Positions 15,872-25,072 of a stretch of 64,000 nt of DNA are shown in pieces; position 1 is the stretch's first letter; every line of letters starts with the position of its first letter. The translations under genes were made by a program, and so were the position numbers. The stretch comes from Kaistella sp. 97-N-M2 (GTDB lineage: Bacteria > Bacteroidota > Bacteroidia > Flavobacteriales > Weeksellaceae). The notes beneath the pieces were generated by a model. It had not been told where the DNA came from, did no database searches, and was given only the letters and a program-made list of their open reading frames with translations. Location of the stretch: the NCBI RefSeq assembly GCF_021513235.1, contig NZ_CP090976.1, positions 496,001 to 560,000 of the forward strand, read 5' to 3'.

Positions 15872-16029
15872 AATACTTATTTAAATTAGGTGCATAAATA
15901 CAATGTTTTCTTCATCGCGACCAAGTAAAAAAAGCTTTAAAGTTTGCAAAATGCGCGAATTTTGCAAAAATTAGCTGCGAAAAACGCCTTCACAAAGCAC
16001 CGTAGAATCCTTAGTTAGAATTAGCTTCG

Positions 16030-16037
16030 TATCTTTG
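16030..16037 (+). promoter_or_regulatory. -7 promoter motif
   Basis: TATCTTTG, 32 bp before the ATG of the Cys/Met PLP enzyme. Confidence 0.5.
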
Positions 16038-16069
16038 TCCTTATTAATGAACTTAAAATTTTAAGAGAA

Positions 16070-17209
16070 ATGAACTTCAATACCAAAGTTATACACGGTG
16101 GTCAGCACCACGAATCAGCCACAGGATCGGTAAATGTTCCCGTATTTTTAACCTCCACTTTTGCGCAGAAATCGCCCGGAATCCACTCCGGTTACGAATA
16201 TTCCCGCGCCGCAAATCCCACAAGACAGGCTTTGGAAGACAGTTTGGCCTCCATCGAAAACGGCGCCAGAGGTTTGGCTTTTGGGTCGGGACTGGCAGCC
16301 ATCGACTGTGTTTTAAAATTGTTGAATCCGGGCGATGAGGTAATTTCCGTGGATGATTTGTATGGCGGGAGCTATCGAATGTTTACGAAACTTTTTGAAA
16401 AGTACCAGTTGAAATTTACCTTCGTGAGTTTTGAAGACGTTTCGAAAGTGGCGGATTCCATCACCGACAGAACAAAACTCATCTGGTTGGAAACACCGAC
16501 GAATCCCTTAATGAAACTTGTGGATATTAAAGCGGTAACCGACCTAGTGAAAGGCAAAGATATTTTGGTCGCCGTAGACAATACTTTTGCCACGCCTTAT
16601 CTGCAGTTGCCTTTAGATTTGGGCGCCGACATCGTAATGCATTCTGCCACAAAATATTTGGGCGGACATTCGGATGTAATTGCCGGAGCATTGGTTGCAA
16701 AAACGGCAGAACTCGGAGAGAAACTCCATTTTATTCAATTTGCGAGCGGTGGAATTTTAGGACCACACGATTCCTATCTTGTTTTAAGAGGAATTAAAAC
16801 CTTGGCTTTAAGGGTTCAGCGACATTCGGAAAACGGACTGGCAGTCGCCGAATATCTGGAAAATCATCCGGCCGTGGAAAAAGTTTTTTATCCGGGCTTA
16901 AAATCTCATCCACAGCATGATCTGGCAAAAAAACAAATGAAAGATTTTGGCGGCATGGTTTCTTTCACCTTTAAATCCGGCAAGAAAGAAGATTCTGTTA
17001 AGTTTTTAGAAAAGGTAAAAGTGTTCACTCTGGCCGAATCCCTGGGCGGTGTGGAATCTTTGGCAAATCACCCGGCGCTAATGACGCACGCTTCCATCCC
17101 GGCAGAAAAACGTGCAGAACTGGGGATTACAGACGATCTCGTTCGCCTGAGCGTCGGCATTGAAGACGAAGAAGATTTACTGGCAGATCTGGAAAGAGCT
17201 TTCGGTTAA
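16070..17209 (+). CDS. cystathionine gamma-synthase/lyase family PLP enzyme
   Basis: A 379-residue cytoplasmic PLP enzyme of Cys/Met metabolism. The PLP lysine is Lys195 in HSATKYLGGHSD. Other family marks are YSRAANPTRQALE, FGSGLAAID and LETPTNPLMK. The length fits bacterial cystathionine gamma-synthases and gamma-lyases, which the sequence alone does not separate. No methionine or cysteine biosynthesis genes are adjacent, so the direction of the reaction is open. It is transcribed alone, with its own promoter motif and terminator. Confidence 0.9.
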   Translation: MNFNTKVIHGGQHHESATGSVNVPVFLTSTFAQKSPGIHSGYEYSRAANPTRQALEDSLASIENGARGLAFGSGLAAIDCVLKLLNPGDEVISVDDLYGGSYRMFTKLFEKYQLKFTFVSFEDVSKVADSITDRTKLIWLETPTNPLMKLVDIKAVTDLVKGKDILVAVDNTFATPYLQLPLDLGADIVMHSATKYLGGHSDVIAGALVAKTAELGEKLHFIQFASGGILGPHDSYLVLRGIKTLALRVQRHSENGLAVAEYLENHPAVEKVFYPGLKSHPQHDLAKKQMKDFGGMVSFTFKSGKKEDSVKFLEKVKVFTLAESLGGVESLANHPALMTHASIPAEKRAELGITDDLVRLSVGIEDEEDLLADLERAFG

Positions 17210-17230
17210 ACAAAAAATTACTTGAAAAAT

Positions 17231-17266
17231 AAACCTTCAAACTTAGAAAAGCTTGAAGGTTTTTTA
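17231..17266 (+). terminator. Rho-independent terminator
   Basis: AAACCTTCAA (17231-17240) pairs with TTGAAGGTTT (17253-17262), followed by T residues. It ends 12 bp before the DinB-family start codon. Confidence 0.88.
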
Positions 17267-17277
17267 TAATTTTGAAT

Positions 17278-17781
17278 ATGACCGAATTTCAAAAATACAT
17301 TCAACGCTATCTCGATCTAATTCCGGGCGAAAACTGGCAGTCTGAACTGAAAAATTCCGGCGCGCAGACCTTAGAGATCTACGAAAAACTTTCGGAAGAG
17401 CAGTCCAACTTCGCGTACGCCGAAGGAAAATGGTCTTTAAAGTTTTTGCTGCAACACCTCATCGATGCGGAGCGGATTTTCGTTTACCGCGCCTTACGCT
17501 TTTCACGGAATGACCATACCGAACTCGCAGGCTGGAACGAAGAATTGTACGCGCAGGAGTATCATTTAGAAAATGTTCCCCTGAAAAATCTGGTGGATGA
17601 ATTCGATCATTTGCGAAACTCTAATATTCTATTTTTCGGGAATTTAAAAGCGTCAGGTCTTACCCGAAAAGGAGTGGCGAACGGCAACGAAATTTCGGTG
17701 GAAACTCTGGGCAAACTTATTATCGGTCACAATATTCATCATTTAAATATCATCAGGGAACACTATCTAATAAATTTTTAA
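17278..17781 (+). CDS. DinB-family protein
   Basis: A 167-residue four-helix-bundle protein of the DinB/YfiT type. The likely metal histidines are in LLQHLIDAERIF and IIGHNIHHLNIIREHYL. The family includes metal-dependent thiol transferases and proteins of unknown role. I chose the ATG at 17278 over an in-frame TTG two codons earlier. It is followed at 2 bp by a GNAT gene and then a YchJ-like gene, forming a compact operon. The start codon sits only 12 bp after the previous terminator's T run, so the leader must be very short. Confidence 0.82.
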   Translation: MTEFQKYIQRYLDLIPGENWQSELKNSGAQTLEIYEKLSEEQSNFAYAEGKWSLKFLLQHLIDAERIFVYRALRFSRNDHTELAGWNEELYAQEYHLENVPLKNLVDEFDHLRNSNILFFGNLKASGLTRKGVANGNEISVETLGKLIIGHNIHHLNIIREHYLINF

Positions 17782-17783
17782 AA

Positions 17784-18239
17784 ATGCAGAACACAAGAAA
17801 AGCAATTATCGAAGATTGCGCAGAATTATCCGTTCTGTTTGATGAATACAGGATTTTTTATCACAAAAAAAGTGATGTAAAAAGCGCTGAAATTTTTCTG
17901 AAAGATAGAATGGTAAATAAAGATTCCGAAATTTATATCGCTGAGTCCGACGGAAAAATAGCCGGATTTGTTCAGCTTTATCCCTTGTTTTCTTCCACAA
18001 GAATGCAAAAGTATTGGCTGCTGAATGATTTGTACGTAAATGAAAATTTTCGGGGCAAAGGTTTCTCGAAGCTGTTGATTGAAGAAGCAAAAAATCTGTG
18101 CCGCGAAACTTCGGCTTGCGGAATGCTGTTGGAAACCGGAAAAAATAACGAAATAGGAAACCAACTCTACCCAAAGTGTGGTTTTGAACTGTACGACAGC
18201 GTTAATTTTTACGAATGGACGAACCCGGAACACGCCTGA
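17784..18239 (+). CDS. GNAT family N-acetyltransferase
   Basis: A 151-residue acetyltransferase. The acetyl-CoA motif A is in LYVNENFRGKGFSKLLIEEA (R/Q-x-x-G-x-G/A as RGKGFS), preceded by GKIAGFVQLYPLFSS. The C-terminal NEIGNQLYPKCGFELYDSVNFYEW is typical of the fold. The substrate is unknown. Middle gene of the DinB-GNAT-YchJ operon. Confidence 0.87.
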   Translation: MQNTRKAIIEDCAELSVLFDEYRIFYHKKSDVKSAEIFLKDRMVNKDSEIYIAESDGKIAGFVQLYPLFSSTRMQKYWLLNDLYVNENFRGKGFSKLLIEEAKNLCRETSACGMLLETGKNNEIGNQLYPKCGFELYDSVNFYEWTNPEHA

Positions 18240-18244
18240 TTTTG

Positions 18245-18640
18245 ATGGAAAACGAATCGAAACCATATTGCCCCTGCTGCTCCGGAAAACTCTATAACGA
18301 ATGTTGCCAACCTTATCATCAAGGTGAAAAACACGCGGAAACCGCCGAAACATTAATGCGGTCCAGATTTTCGGCCTTTGCCTATCCGAATAGCGAATAC
18401 CTGATGGAAACGACATTACCCTCGAAACGAAAATTTCACCGGAAAAAAGACCTACAGGAATGGGGCGAAATTAATGAGTGGACAAAACTCGAGATTGTGC
18501 GAAAACCCACGCCAGATCAGGTGGAATTTAAAGCGTATTATAAAGATGAGAAAGGAAAATCAGAAATTCATCATGAGATTTCTGTGTTTCAAGAACTGAA
18601 TGAGCGGTGGTTTTACGTCTCCGGCGAGTTTCCGGATTAA
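18245..18640 (+). CDS. YchJ-family protein with SEC-C motif
   Basis: A 131-residue protein with an N-terminal zinc-binding SEC-C motif (CPCCSGKLYNECC) and the YchJ body TAETLMRSRFSAFA and SEIHHEISVF. SEC-C motifs bind zinc and often support protein interaction; the cellular role is unknown. I chose the ATG at 18245, 5 bp after the GNAT stop, over an ATG at 18215 that would overlap the GNAT gene by 25 bp. Confidence 0.85.
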   Translation: MENESKPYCPCCSGKLYNECCQPYHQGEKHAETAETLMRSRFSAFAYPNSEYLMETTLPSKRKFHRKKDLQEWGEINEWTKLEIVRKPTPDQVEFKAYYKDEKGKSEIHHEISVFQELNERWFYVSGEFPD

Positions 18641-18685
18641 TTTAATTGAAGGTTAACCATTTTTGAAGAACTATTCTTGTGATCT

Positions 18686-18919
18686 TTACTGCTTCTTTTT
18701 CTGGCGCAAAACGTAGAGGTACAGACTTTCAACTTTCGCTCTTGCCCACTCGGTTTTCCGCAAAAATTTCAGAGAAGATTTTATGCTCGGATTATCCGTA
18801 AAACATTTAATGTTGATCTGTTCGCCCAGTTTTTCAAACCCGTCGTAATAGTCGACCAGTTCTTCCAAAATGGTATCCAGACGTTTGCCGTGCAAAAGAT
18901 CTTGAGCTTTTTCGTGCAT
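18686..18919 (-). CDS. VF530-family DNA-binding protein
   Basis: A 77-residue protein whose whole length matches the VF530/DUF2132 family: LLHGKRLDTILEELVDYY, FEKLGEQINIKCF, NPSIKSSLKFLRKTEWAR and KVESLYLYVLR. These small proteins fold like SAP-type DNA-binding modules. The start at 18919 matches the family start; an upstream in-frame start would add 15 unrelated residues. Confidence 0.88.
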   Translation of the reverse strand: MHEKAQDLLHGKRLDTILEELVDYYDGFEKLGEQINIKCFTDNPSIKSSLKFLRKTEWARAKVESLYLYVLRQKKKQ

Positions 18920-18951
18920 AGTTGGTAAAAGTAGGAAATTGATATTTAAAT

Positions 18952-18985
18952 AAAAAAATTCCACCGAAAAATCTTCCGATGGAAT
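18952..18985 (-). terminator. Rho-independent terminator of the LLM oxidoreductase gene
   Basis: On the minus strand ATTCCATCG (18985-18977) pairs with CGGTGGAAT (18966-18958), one G-T pair, then a run of T. Confidence 0.85.
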
Positions 18986-18990
18986 ACCAG

Positions 18991-20010
18991 TTATCTAACG
19001 CTGGGTGCTACTTTTTCGCCAAACAATTCGATGGATTTCATCATAATGTCATTTTCCGGTGCGCCAACATCCATATGTCCGATAAATCGCGTGATGCCGA
19101 AAATTTCTTTCATGTAAGCGATTTTATTTGCAACTTCAGTCGTATTTCCCACAAACAAAGCGCCGTCTTTCGCTCTTCCGCCGTCGTACTGCATTTTGGT
19201 GTACGGCGACCAACCTCGGGACGCGCCAATCCGGTCCATCTGAGCTTTATAATTGTGAAAATAGCCGTCGATCACCTTCTGATCCTCGCTCACAAAAGTG
19301 TGGGAATGAATGGCGATCTGCATTTCAGATTCGTTGTGGCCTGCTGCCAAGTATTCCTGCTTGTAAAAATCGATGAGACTTTTAAACTGAATCGGCATAC
19401 CGCCAATAATGGCCACAACCAAAGGCATTCCCAGTTTGGCTGCACTTAATACAGACTGCGGCGTACCGCCCACAGCTCTCCAGATCGGAAGTTTGCCGTC
19501 GTTTGTAGCTCTGGGGTAAACGGTTTGGTTTTTCATGGGTGCTCGAAGTTTGCCCGTCCACGAAACGTTTTCTTCAGCATTTATTTTGAGCAAAAGTTCT
19601 AACTTTTCGTCGAACAGCTGCTCGTAATTTTCGAGTGAATAGCCGTACAGCGGAAAAGATTCAATGAAACTGCCGCGACCTACGAAGATCTCAGCTCTGC
19701 CGTTGGAAATCAAATCTAAAGTGGCAAAATCTTCATACACTTTCACGGGTTCCGAAGAGCTTAAAACCGTAACGCCACTCGCAAGTTTAATGTTTTTTGT
19801 GATACTGGCGGCCGCAGCCAAAACCATTTCGGGGGACGAAACCGCATAATCGGCGCGGTGATGCTCGCCCATGGCAAAAACATCAATTCCAACCTCATCC
19901 ATCCGTTTTACCTGCTGCACAATTTCGCGGATCTTTACACCCGCATCTTTATATTTTCCTGTGGTCTGATCGAAGGCTAAATCGCCAAACATTCCTATTC
20001 CTAATTCCAT
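18991..20010 (-). CDS. LLM-class flavin-dependent oxidoreductase
   Basis: A 339-residue luciferase-like TIM-barrel flavoenzyme, using FMN or F420. Landmarks are ELGIGMFGDLAFD at the start, GIDVFAMGEHHRADYAVSSPE, KLASGVTVLSSSEPVKVYE and AEIFVGRGSFIESFPLYGY. The substrate is not predictable. I chose the ATG at 20010; a longer frame to 20049 adds an unrelated 13-residue start and would run over the promoter motif. Confidence 0.88.
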   Translation of the reverse strand: MELGIGMFGDLAFDQTTGKYKDAGVKIREIVQQVKRMDEVGIDVFAMGEHHRADYAVSSPEMVLAAAASITKNIKLASGVTVLSSSEPVKVYEDFATLDLISNGRAEIFVGRGSFIESFPLYGYSLENYEQLFDEKLELLLKINAEENVSWTGKLRAPMKNQTVYPRATNDGKLPIWRAVGGTPQSVLSAAKLGMPLVVAIIGGMPIQFKSLIDFYKQEYLAAGHNESEMQIAIHSHTFVSEDQKVIDGYFHNYKAQMDRIGASRGWSPYTKMQYDGGRAKDGALFVGNTTEVANKIAYMKEIFGITRFIGHMDVGAPENDIMMKSIELFGEKVAPSVR

Positions 20011-20031
20011 ATTTTTAAGATTTTGATAGGA

Positions 20032-20039
20032 CAAAGGTA
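20032..20039 (-). promoter_or_regulatory. -7 promoter motif of the LLM oxidoreductase gene
   Basis: Minus strand TACCTTTG, 21 bp upstream of the ATG at 20010. Confidence 0.45.
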
Positions 20040-20275
20040 TGGTAATCAATATTTAAAAGCATTGATGAATGATAAGAACGACGGCAGAAAGTTCGGTGTG
20101 AATTTTATACTATTGTGTTGCCAGTCGATAGTGGCGTGGGTTTATTTCTTTTAGGTAGAAAAAGACCGATTGGTTTTAGACAAAACGAAAGACCCGCGCT
20201 TAATTTAACTTTTTTTGAAAACAGACTAAAAGCCGGTTCCTTCTACAAACCGCAGCATTCCATTCTATTTTTAAT

Positions 20276-20283
20276 TACTTTTG
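20276..20283 (+). promoter_or_regulatory. -7 promoter motif of the tsaC-like gene
   Basis: TACTTTTG followed by CA, 29 bp before the ATG at 20313. The rest of the 300-bp gap 20011-20312 shows no gene. Confidence 0.5.
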
Positions 20284-20312
20284 CACCTATCTAGTTACTT
20301 ATCAAAACATTC

Positions 20313-20861
20313 ATGGATCAACTAATCGACACTTTAAAATCCGGCGGAACTATTCTTTATCCAACCGACACCATTTGGGGAATCGGCTGCGACGCTACAA
20401 ATGCGGAAGCCATCAACAAAATTTTCGATATTAAAAAAAGGGAGAAAACCAAGTCGATGATTATTTTGGTCGAATCCGCGAAACGTTTGCAGGATTTGGT
20501 AGAAGTCCCAGAAATGGCCTGGGAAATTATGGACCTTTCGGAAAAACCTGTGACTTTAATTTATGACAGTCCGAAAGGTTTGCCGAAGGAAATACTTGCA
20601 GAAGACGGCAGCATCGGCATTCGGCTCGTGAATGATCTCTTCCTGAAAAAAATCATTACGAAGCTGAACAAACCTTTGGTTTCCACATCCGCCAATTTTA
20701 GCGGCGCAAAATCACCTCTGAAATTCTCTGATATCTCACAGGAAATTATCGATTCCGTGAATTTTGTAGCGGAAGAAAATCACGATAAAGTTTCGGAATA
20801 TTCGGGTTCTTCCGTTATCAGAATCTGGAATGACGGGCGGATTAAAGTGCTGCGGGAATAG
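20313..20861 (+). CDS. tsaC: L-threonylcarbamoyladenylate synthase, TsaC/YrdC type
   Basis: A 182-residue cytoplasmic enzyme making threonylcarbamoyl-AMP from threonine, bicarbonate and ATP, the first step of tRNA t6A37 formation. The YrdC core shows GGTILYPTDTIWGIGCDAT, KKREKTKSMIILV, GSIGIRLVND and VSTSANFSGAKSP. It lacks the C-terminal Sua5 domain, hence the TsaC-size form. Transcribed alone. Confidence 0.92.
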   Translation: MDQLIDTLKSGGTILYPTDTIWGIGCDATNAEAINKIFDIKKREKTKSMIILVESAKRLQDLVEVPEMAWEIMDLSEKPVTLIYDSPKGLPKEILAEDGSIGIRLVNDLFLKKIITKLNKPLVSTSANFSGAKSPLKFSDISQEIIDSVNFVAEENHDKVSEYSGSSVIRIWNDGRIKVLRE

Positions 20862-20938
20862 TTTTTTTTGGACACGCCAAAAGTTTATGCTTATTAAAGT
20901 AAAAATATACCTTTTAAAAGTTCAGAAAAAGCAGCTGA

Positions 20939-21397
20939 CTATTTCTTCTTAAATTCCCGTTCATATAAAACAATCCAATCTTGTGGAGTTATTTTCTGAC
21001 ATAATTCCGCAATTAAATCAAACGGAATATCTTCAACTTTCTTGAATCGTATACACGATTTGCCCACATCTAATTTTCGTGCAGAATATTTCGGAAATTC
21101 GGTAACGAACCAGTCCAGTAATTCGGGATTCGCATAAATTCCCATATGGTAAAGCGCAATGAAGTTTTTCTGCGAAGCCAAATTAATAAAGGGCAACGGC
21201 GTGTTGGGCGTACAGTGGTAACCTGCGGGATAGGTTTCCAGCGGAATGGTCCAACCAATCATGCCGTACGATAATCCTTCCTGAAATCCTTGCGGCAAAT
21301 TTTTGGAAATGGTTTGGTAAAGTGTCCGGAATGCCGTTTGCCGGTCTTCCGGAACGTTATTTAAATATTCTTCAAGGGAGTTGGCTTCAATTTTCAT
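20939..21397 (-). CDS. DUF1801 domain protein
   Basis: A 152-residue protein with the DUF1801 (YdhG-like) pattern: SLEEYLNNVPEDRQTAFRTL, QEGLSYGMIGWTIP, NFIALYHMGIYANPELLDWF and KLDVGKSCIRFKKVEDIPFD. Function unknown. It starts 3 bp after the S9 peptidase stop on the same strand, so it is probably co-transcribed. Confidence 0.85.
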   Translation of the reverse strand: MKIEANSLEEYLNNVPEDRQTAFRTLYQTISKNLPQGFQEGLSYGMIGWTIPLETYPAGYHCTPNTPLPFINLASQKNFIALYHMGIYANPELLDWFVTEFPKYSARKLDVGKSCIRFKKVEDIPFDLIAELCQKITPQDWIVLYEREFKKK

Positions 21398-21400
21398 GTC

Positions 21401-23542
21401 CTATTTCTTCAAATATTCATCAAAATAATCGGTCACTTTTTGCATCAAATGAACTCGGTCTTTCCCCAAAACATTATGTTCGTGACCCGGATAAACAAAA
21501 TAATCCATCTGAACGCCATTATCCACGGCAGCTTTTAAAAATTTAATGGAATGCTGCCAAACCACTACATTATCCTGCGCACCATGAATCATGAGCAAAT
21601 GACCTTTTAAATTTTGAACTTTATCTAAAAGGTTCGCCTGTTTATAGCCTTCGGGGTTGTTTTGCGGAGAATCCATGTATCTTTCGGTATACATGATTTC
21701 ATACATTTTCCAGTCGATCACCGGACCGCCGGCCACACCGACTTTAAAAACTTCGGGATGTTTCAGCATAAAGCTCGTCGTCATAAATCCGCCAAAACTC
21801 CAGCCGTGGATTCCCAGTTTATCGGCGTTCACATAAGGTAAAGATTTCAAATATTCCACACCTTTCAATTGATCCCGCATTTCTACATCGCCTAAATGAC
21901 GGAAAACCGCCTGTTCAAATTTCAGTCCACGGTTGGAGGAACCGCGACCATCCATCGTGAAGACAATATATCCTTTCTGCGCCATAAATTCGTACCACAA
22001 GTTCCCGGAAGCAGGAAATGCGTTGGTTACCAATTGCGCATGCGGACCGTTGTACAGATACACGATAACGGGATATTTTTTGTTCGCATCGAAATCGGTT
22101 GGCAAAATAATTTTACCGTAAAGTGGCGTTCCATCTTCCGCTTTTAAGGTTACATTTTTTATTTCGGGCCGTTGGTATTTTTTCAAAGGATCGTCCGCGG
22201 TAAGAATATTTTTGAATTTATCGGTGTTGGTGTTGATAAGATTAACCACACGCGGCGTGGTTGAGTTACTGTAAATATCGTAGAGATGATTGCCGTCCTT
22301 GCTCAAAATTCCCGTATGCATTCCGGGCGCGCTGTCTAATTTTTGTGTTTGGAAGGTGTTCCAGTTTATTTTATAAAGATGTCTTTCCAGCGGAGTTTCC
22401 TGCGTGGAAGCAAAATAAATCTCTTTCTTTTTCTCGTTGAAGCCGAGCAGTTCGGTTACGGACCAGCTCCCTTTTGTAAGCTGCGCCACCAAACCTTTTT
22501 CTAAATTATAATGGAAAAGATGATTGAAACCCGTTCTCTGGCTCTGCCAAACAAAATCGGTGCTGGAGTTCGGGAAGAAACTCAAAGGTGTTTGCGGTTC
22601 CACATATTCCGCGGATTTTTCCTCGAAAACGGTTTTCATCAAATTTCCGGTGACCGCACTGTACTGATTCATATGCAGATCGTTCTGGTCGCGGTTCAGG
22701 ACGCCCACAAAAACGGACTGCGAATCGGGATTCCAGGTGACCGCCGTTAGATACTGTTCCGGATCACCTTCAATATTAAGAAATGTTTTTTTGTCGGTTT
22801 TAATATCATAAATTCCTAAGGTCACATGATGACTCGGCGTTCCCGCCATTGGGTATTTGATGTTTTTATTCGCCGCGGGCGTCACGCTCCAGTCGATGAT
22901 CGGATAAGAAGTAACCATGGTCTGATCCATGCGGTAAAAAGCGATCTGCGAATTGTCGGGGGAAATAAAAATGCCTTTATCGATGCCGAACTCGCGCTGA
23001 TGAACCGCCTGTCCGTTCACAATATCTTCATTCTTATCGTTGGTGATCGCTACAACTTTGCCGTTCTTATTCAGATAAAGATTGTTTTTAATGGTGTAGA
23101 CAAAACCCTGATTGTTGCTGAGCATTTGCACGTTTTCTGCCGCCTCGTCGAGAGAAGTCCAGTCTTTCACTTTCCAGTCTTTTCCGCTGCGTTCCACCCA
23201 GAAATATTTCGAGCCCTGCGTGAAATATCCTTTATCTTTAGTAATAAATGTAATTCTCGGAAAGCTTTTTAAAATATTTTCCCCGGAAAGATTTCTATTC
23301 AGTTGCGACAGCGAAACCAAAGTATCCTGTTTCAAACTCGGCACTTCCGTAATTAAATAACCGTTTTTCGTGCCCTGATAGAAGGATTTGCTGTCGTCGC
23401 TCCAGGAAAACTGAGAAATATTTTTAACCGCCAGATTGCTTCGAAGTCCGTTAACGGCTTCGGCGATGGTAAATTTTTGAGTTTGTGCGGAAAGAAAACT
23501 GCCTGTAAGCAGGATGAGCAGAGTAAATTTTGAAAATTTCAT
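21401..23542 (-). CDS. S9 family peptidase, dipeptidyl peptidase IV type
   Basis: A 713-residue secreted serine peptidase. It has a signal peptide (1-19, ending LSAQ), an N-terminal beta-propeller (about 30-450, DPPIV N-region) and a C-terminal alpha/beta hydrolase. The triad is Ser582 in GWSFGG, Asp657 in HGAQDNVV and His689 in PGHEHNV. MDGRGSSNRG is the usual oxyanion region. It probably trims X-Pro dipeptides in the periplasm or at the surface. A DUF1801 gene follows at 3 bp. Confidence 0.93.
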   Translation of the reverse strand: MKFSKFTLLILLTGSFLSAQTQKFTIAEAVNGLRSNLAVKNISQFSWSDDSKSFYQGTKNGYLITEVPSLKQDTLVSLSQLNRNLSGENILKSFPRITFITKDKGYFTQGSKYFWVERSGKDWKVKDWTSLDEAAENVQMLSNNQGFVYTIKNNLYLNKNGKVVAITNDKNEDIVNGQAVHQREFGIDKGIFISPDNSQIAFYRMDQTMVTSYPIIDWSVTPAANKNIKYPMAGTPSHHVTLGIYDIKTDKKTFLNIEGDPEQYLTAVTWNPDSQSVFVGVLNRDQNDLHMNQYSAVTGNLMKTVFEEKSAEYVEPQTPLSFFPNSSTDFVWQSQRTGFNHLFHYNLEKGLVAQLTKGSWSVTELLGFNEKKKEIYFASTQETPLERHLYKINWNTFQTQKLDSAPGMHTGILSKDGNHLYDIYSNSTTPRVVNLINTNTDKFKNILTADDPLKKYQRPEIKNVTLKAEDGTPLYGKIILPTDFDANKKYPVIVYLYNGPHAQLVTNAFPASGNLWYEFMAQKGYIVFTMDGRGSSNRGLKFEQAVFRHLGDVEMRDQLKGVEYLKSLPYVNADKLGIHGWSFGGFMTTSFMLKHPEVFKVGVAGGPVIDWKMYEIMYTERYMDSPQNNPEGYKQANLLDKVQNLKGHLLMIHGAQDNVVVWQHSIKFLKAAVDNGVQMDYFVYPGHEHNVLGKDRVHLMQKVTDYFDEYLKK

Positions 23543-23605
23543 TTCTTAAAAATTAGATGGCTAAAAATAAGAAATTTAAATGACTGTTAAAAAACGTTAA
23601 GAAAC

Positions 23606-24307
23606 TTAGTTTGGGTAAATTACTCCGGCGAACGGATCTTTGCCCGGTTTCGGCCGGTTCCATTTATACTGATGCGTCCAGTAAGCGGCTTTCATGGAAA
23701 GAATGCCCAAACCCGCGCCGAATAGCACATCGGAAATGTAATGTTTATTGTTCGCCATCCGCATCATTCCAATTCCGGAAGCGAAACCGTATGAAACGTA
23801 GGGAACCCATTTGTATTCTTCTCCATACTCAATGGAAAGCATCGTCGCGCCCGCGAAAACATTCGCCGTATGTCCGGAAGGAAAGGAATATGCCGTGCCG
23901 TCGGGACGCGTTTTTTTTAAAGTTTTTTTCAGCACATAAACGAGCCCCAGATTCACGATCTGGCCTTTCAGCAGAATGGCCGACCGGTTTTTCCAGTCGG
24001 TGCGGGGTTTCATGCCGGCAAGTTCGAAACCATAGATGGCCAGAAAAGGCGCGAACTGCGCGTAATCGTCCAGATGATTTTCAAAACCGAAAATATGTTC
24101 GTTTCTTTCTTCTACGATCTCATTTTTTAGGGATTCGCGGCCGTTACCATCAGCAATAATTCCCGAAAGCATTAAGCCTAGAGGAACGTACATTTTTTTA
24201 TATTGAAAGTCGAAATGCTTGTTTTCTACTTGGGCGGTGTCTTTAATTTGAGCAAAACCCAAAAAGGACACACTGAAAATCATCAGGAATAAAAAGAATT
24301 TCTTCAT
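23606..24307 (-). CDS. PAP2-family phosphatase
   Basis: A 233-residue envelope protein with an N-terminal signal or anchor segment. The three PAP2 motifs are visible: KKTLKKTRPDG (KX6RP), YSFPSGHTANVF (PSGH) and MRMANNKHYISDVLFGAG (RX5HX3D). Such enzymes remove phosphate from lipid A, undecaprenyl pyrophosphate or phosphatidate; the substrate is not determined here. Confidence 0.9.
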   Translation of the reverse strand: MKKFFLFLMIFSVSFLGFAQIKDTAQVENKHFDFQYKKMYVPLGLMLSGIIADGNGRESLKNEIVEERNEHIFGFENHLDDYAQFAPFLAIYGFELAGMKPRTDWKNRSAILLKGQIVNLGLVYVLKKTLKKTRPDGTAYSFPSGHTANVFAGATMLSIEYGEEYKWVPYVSYGFASGIGMMRMANNKHYISDVLFGAGLGILSMKAAYWTHQYKWNRPKPGKDPFAGVIYPN

Positions 24308-24432
24308 GCGCTAAATTTAGGAAAATGCGCGGGAAGTTCCTCAACGTTACATTTAATATAAAGAATCGTGGAATAATTACCGAAATTATTGATTTCTTAC
24401 CCTACATCAATACGATTGTAATTTTGTGGAAG

Positions 24433-24440
24433 TATCTTTG
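24433..24440 (+). promoter_or_regulatory. -7 promoter motif of the YceI gene
   Basis: TATCTTTG followed by CAC, 53 bp before the ATG. A TTG lies 14 bp further upstream (24416-24418). Confidence 0.5.
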
Positions 24441-24493
24441 CACTATCAATTTTGAACAATCACATTTAATAACAATAAAATAAAAAAGACATT

Positions 24494-25003
24494 ATGGCTA
24501 CAAAATGGAATTTAGACCCAACGCACAGTGAAATTACTTTCAGAGTAAGACACATGATGATTTCTAATGTTAAAGGTGCCTTCACCGATTTTACTTCCGA
24601 AATGGAAGCTGAAGACGATACTTTTCAAAAAGTATCCGTGAAAACTACCATCCAAACAGATTCTGTAAATACCAACAACGCCGACCGCGATACGCATCTG
24701 AAAAGCGAAGAGTTTTTCAATGTTGCCGTTAACCCGGTAATTACATTTGAATCTGATTCTTTAAACAACGATGTTACGGGTAATTTAACCATCAACGGCG
24801 TTACAAAACCGATTACTTTGGACGTAGATTTTGGTGGCATCAACGTAGATCCCTGGGGAAATACAAAAGCCGGTTTTTCTTTTGAAGGGAAAATCAACAG
24901 AAAAGATTTTGGTTTAAACTGGAACGCAGCTTTGGAAACTGGGGGCGTAATGGTTTCGGACGAGGTAAAAATCGCGGGAGAACTGCAGTACGTAAAGGCG
25001 TAA
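24494..25003 (+). CDS. YceI-family protein
   Basis: A 169-residue lipocalin-like protein of the YceI family: KWNLDPTHSEITFRVRHMM, ADRDTHLKSEEFFNV, GNLTINGVTKPITLDVDFGG and FSFEGKINRKDFGLNWN. The fold binds long isoprenoids such as polyisoprenoid quinones. There is no signal peptide, so this copy is probably cytoplasmic. Strong promoter and terminator motifs flank it as a single-gene unit. Confidence 0.92.
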   Translation: MATKWNLDPTHSEITFRVRHMMISNVKGAFTDFTSEMEAEDDTFQKVSVKTTIQTDSVNTNNADRDTHLKSEEFFNVAVNPVITFESDSLNNDVTGNLTINGVTKPITLDVDFGGINVDPWGNTKAGFSFEGKINRKDFGLNWNAALETGGVMVSDEVKIAGELQYVKA

Positions 25004-25023
25004 TTGCGCTTGCCCATAAAAAC

Positions 25024-25058
25024 AAAGTTCACCTTATTCGGGTGAACTTTTTTATTTT
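25024..25058 (+). terminator. Rho-independent terminator of the YceI gene
   Basis: AAAGTTCACC (25024-25033), a 7-base loop, GGTGAACTTT (25041-25050), then a T-rich tract. Confidence 0.92.
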
Positions 25059-25072
25059 ATAATCAATTCAAT

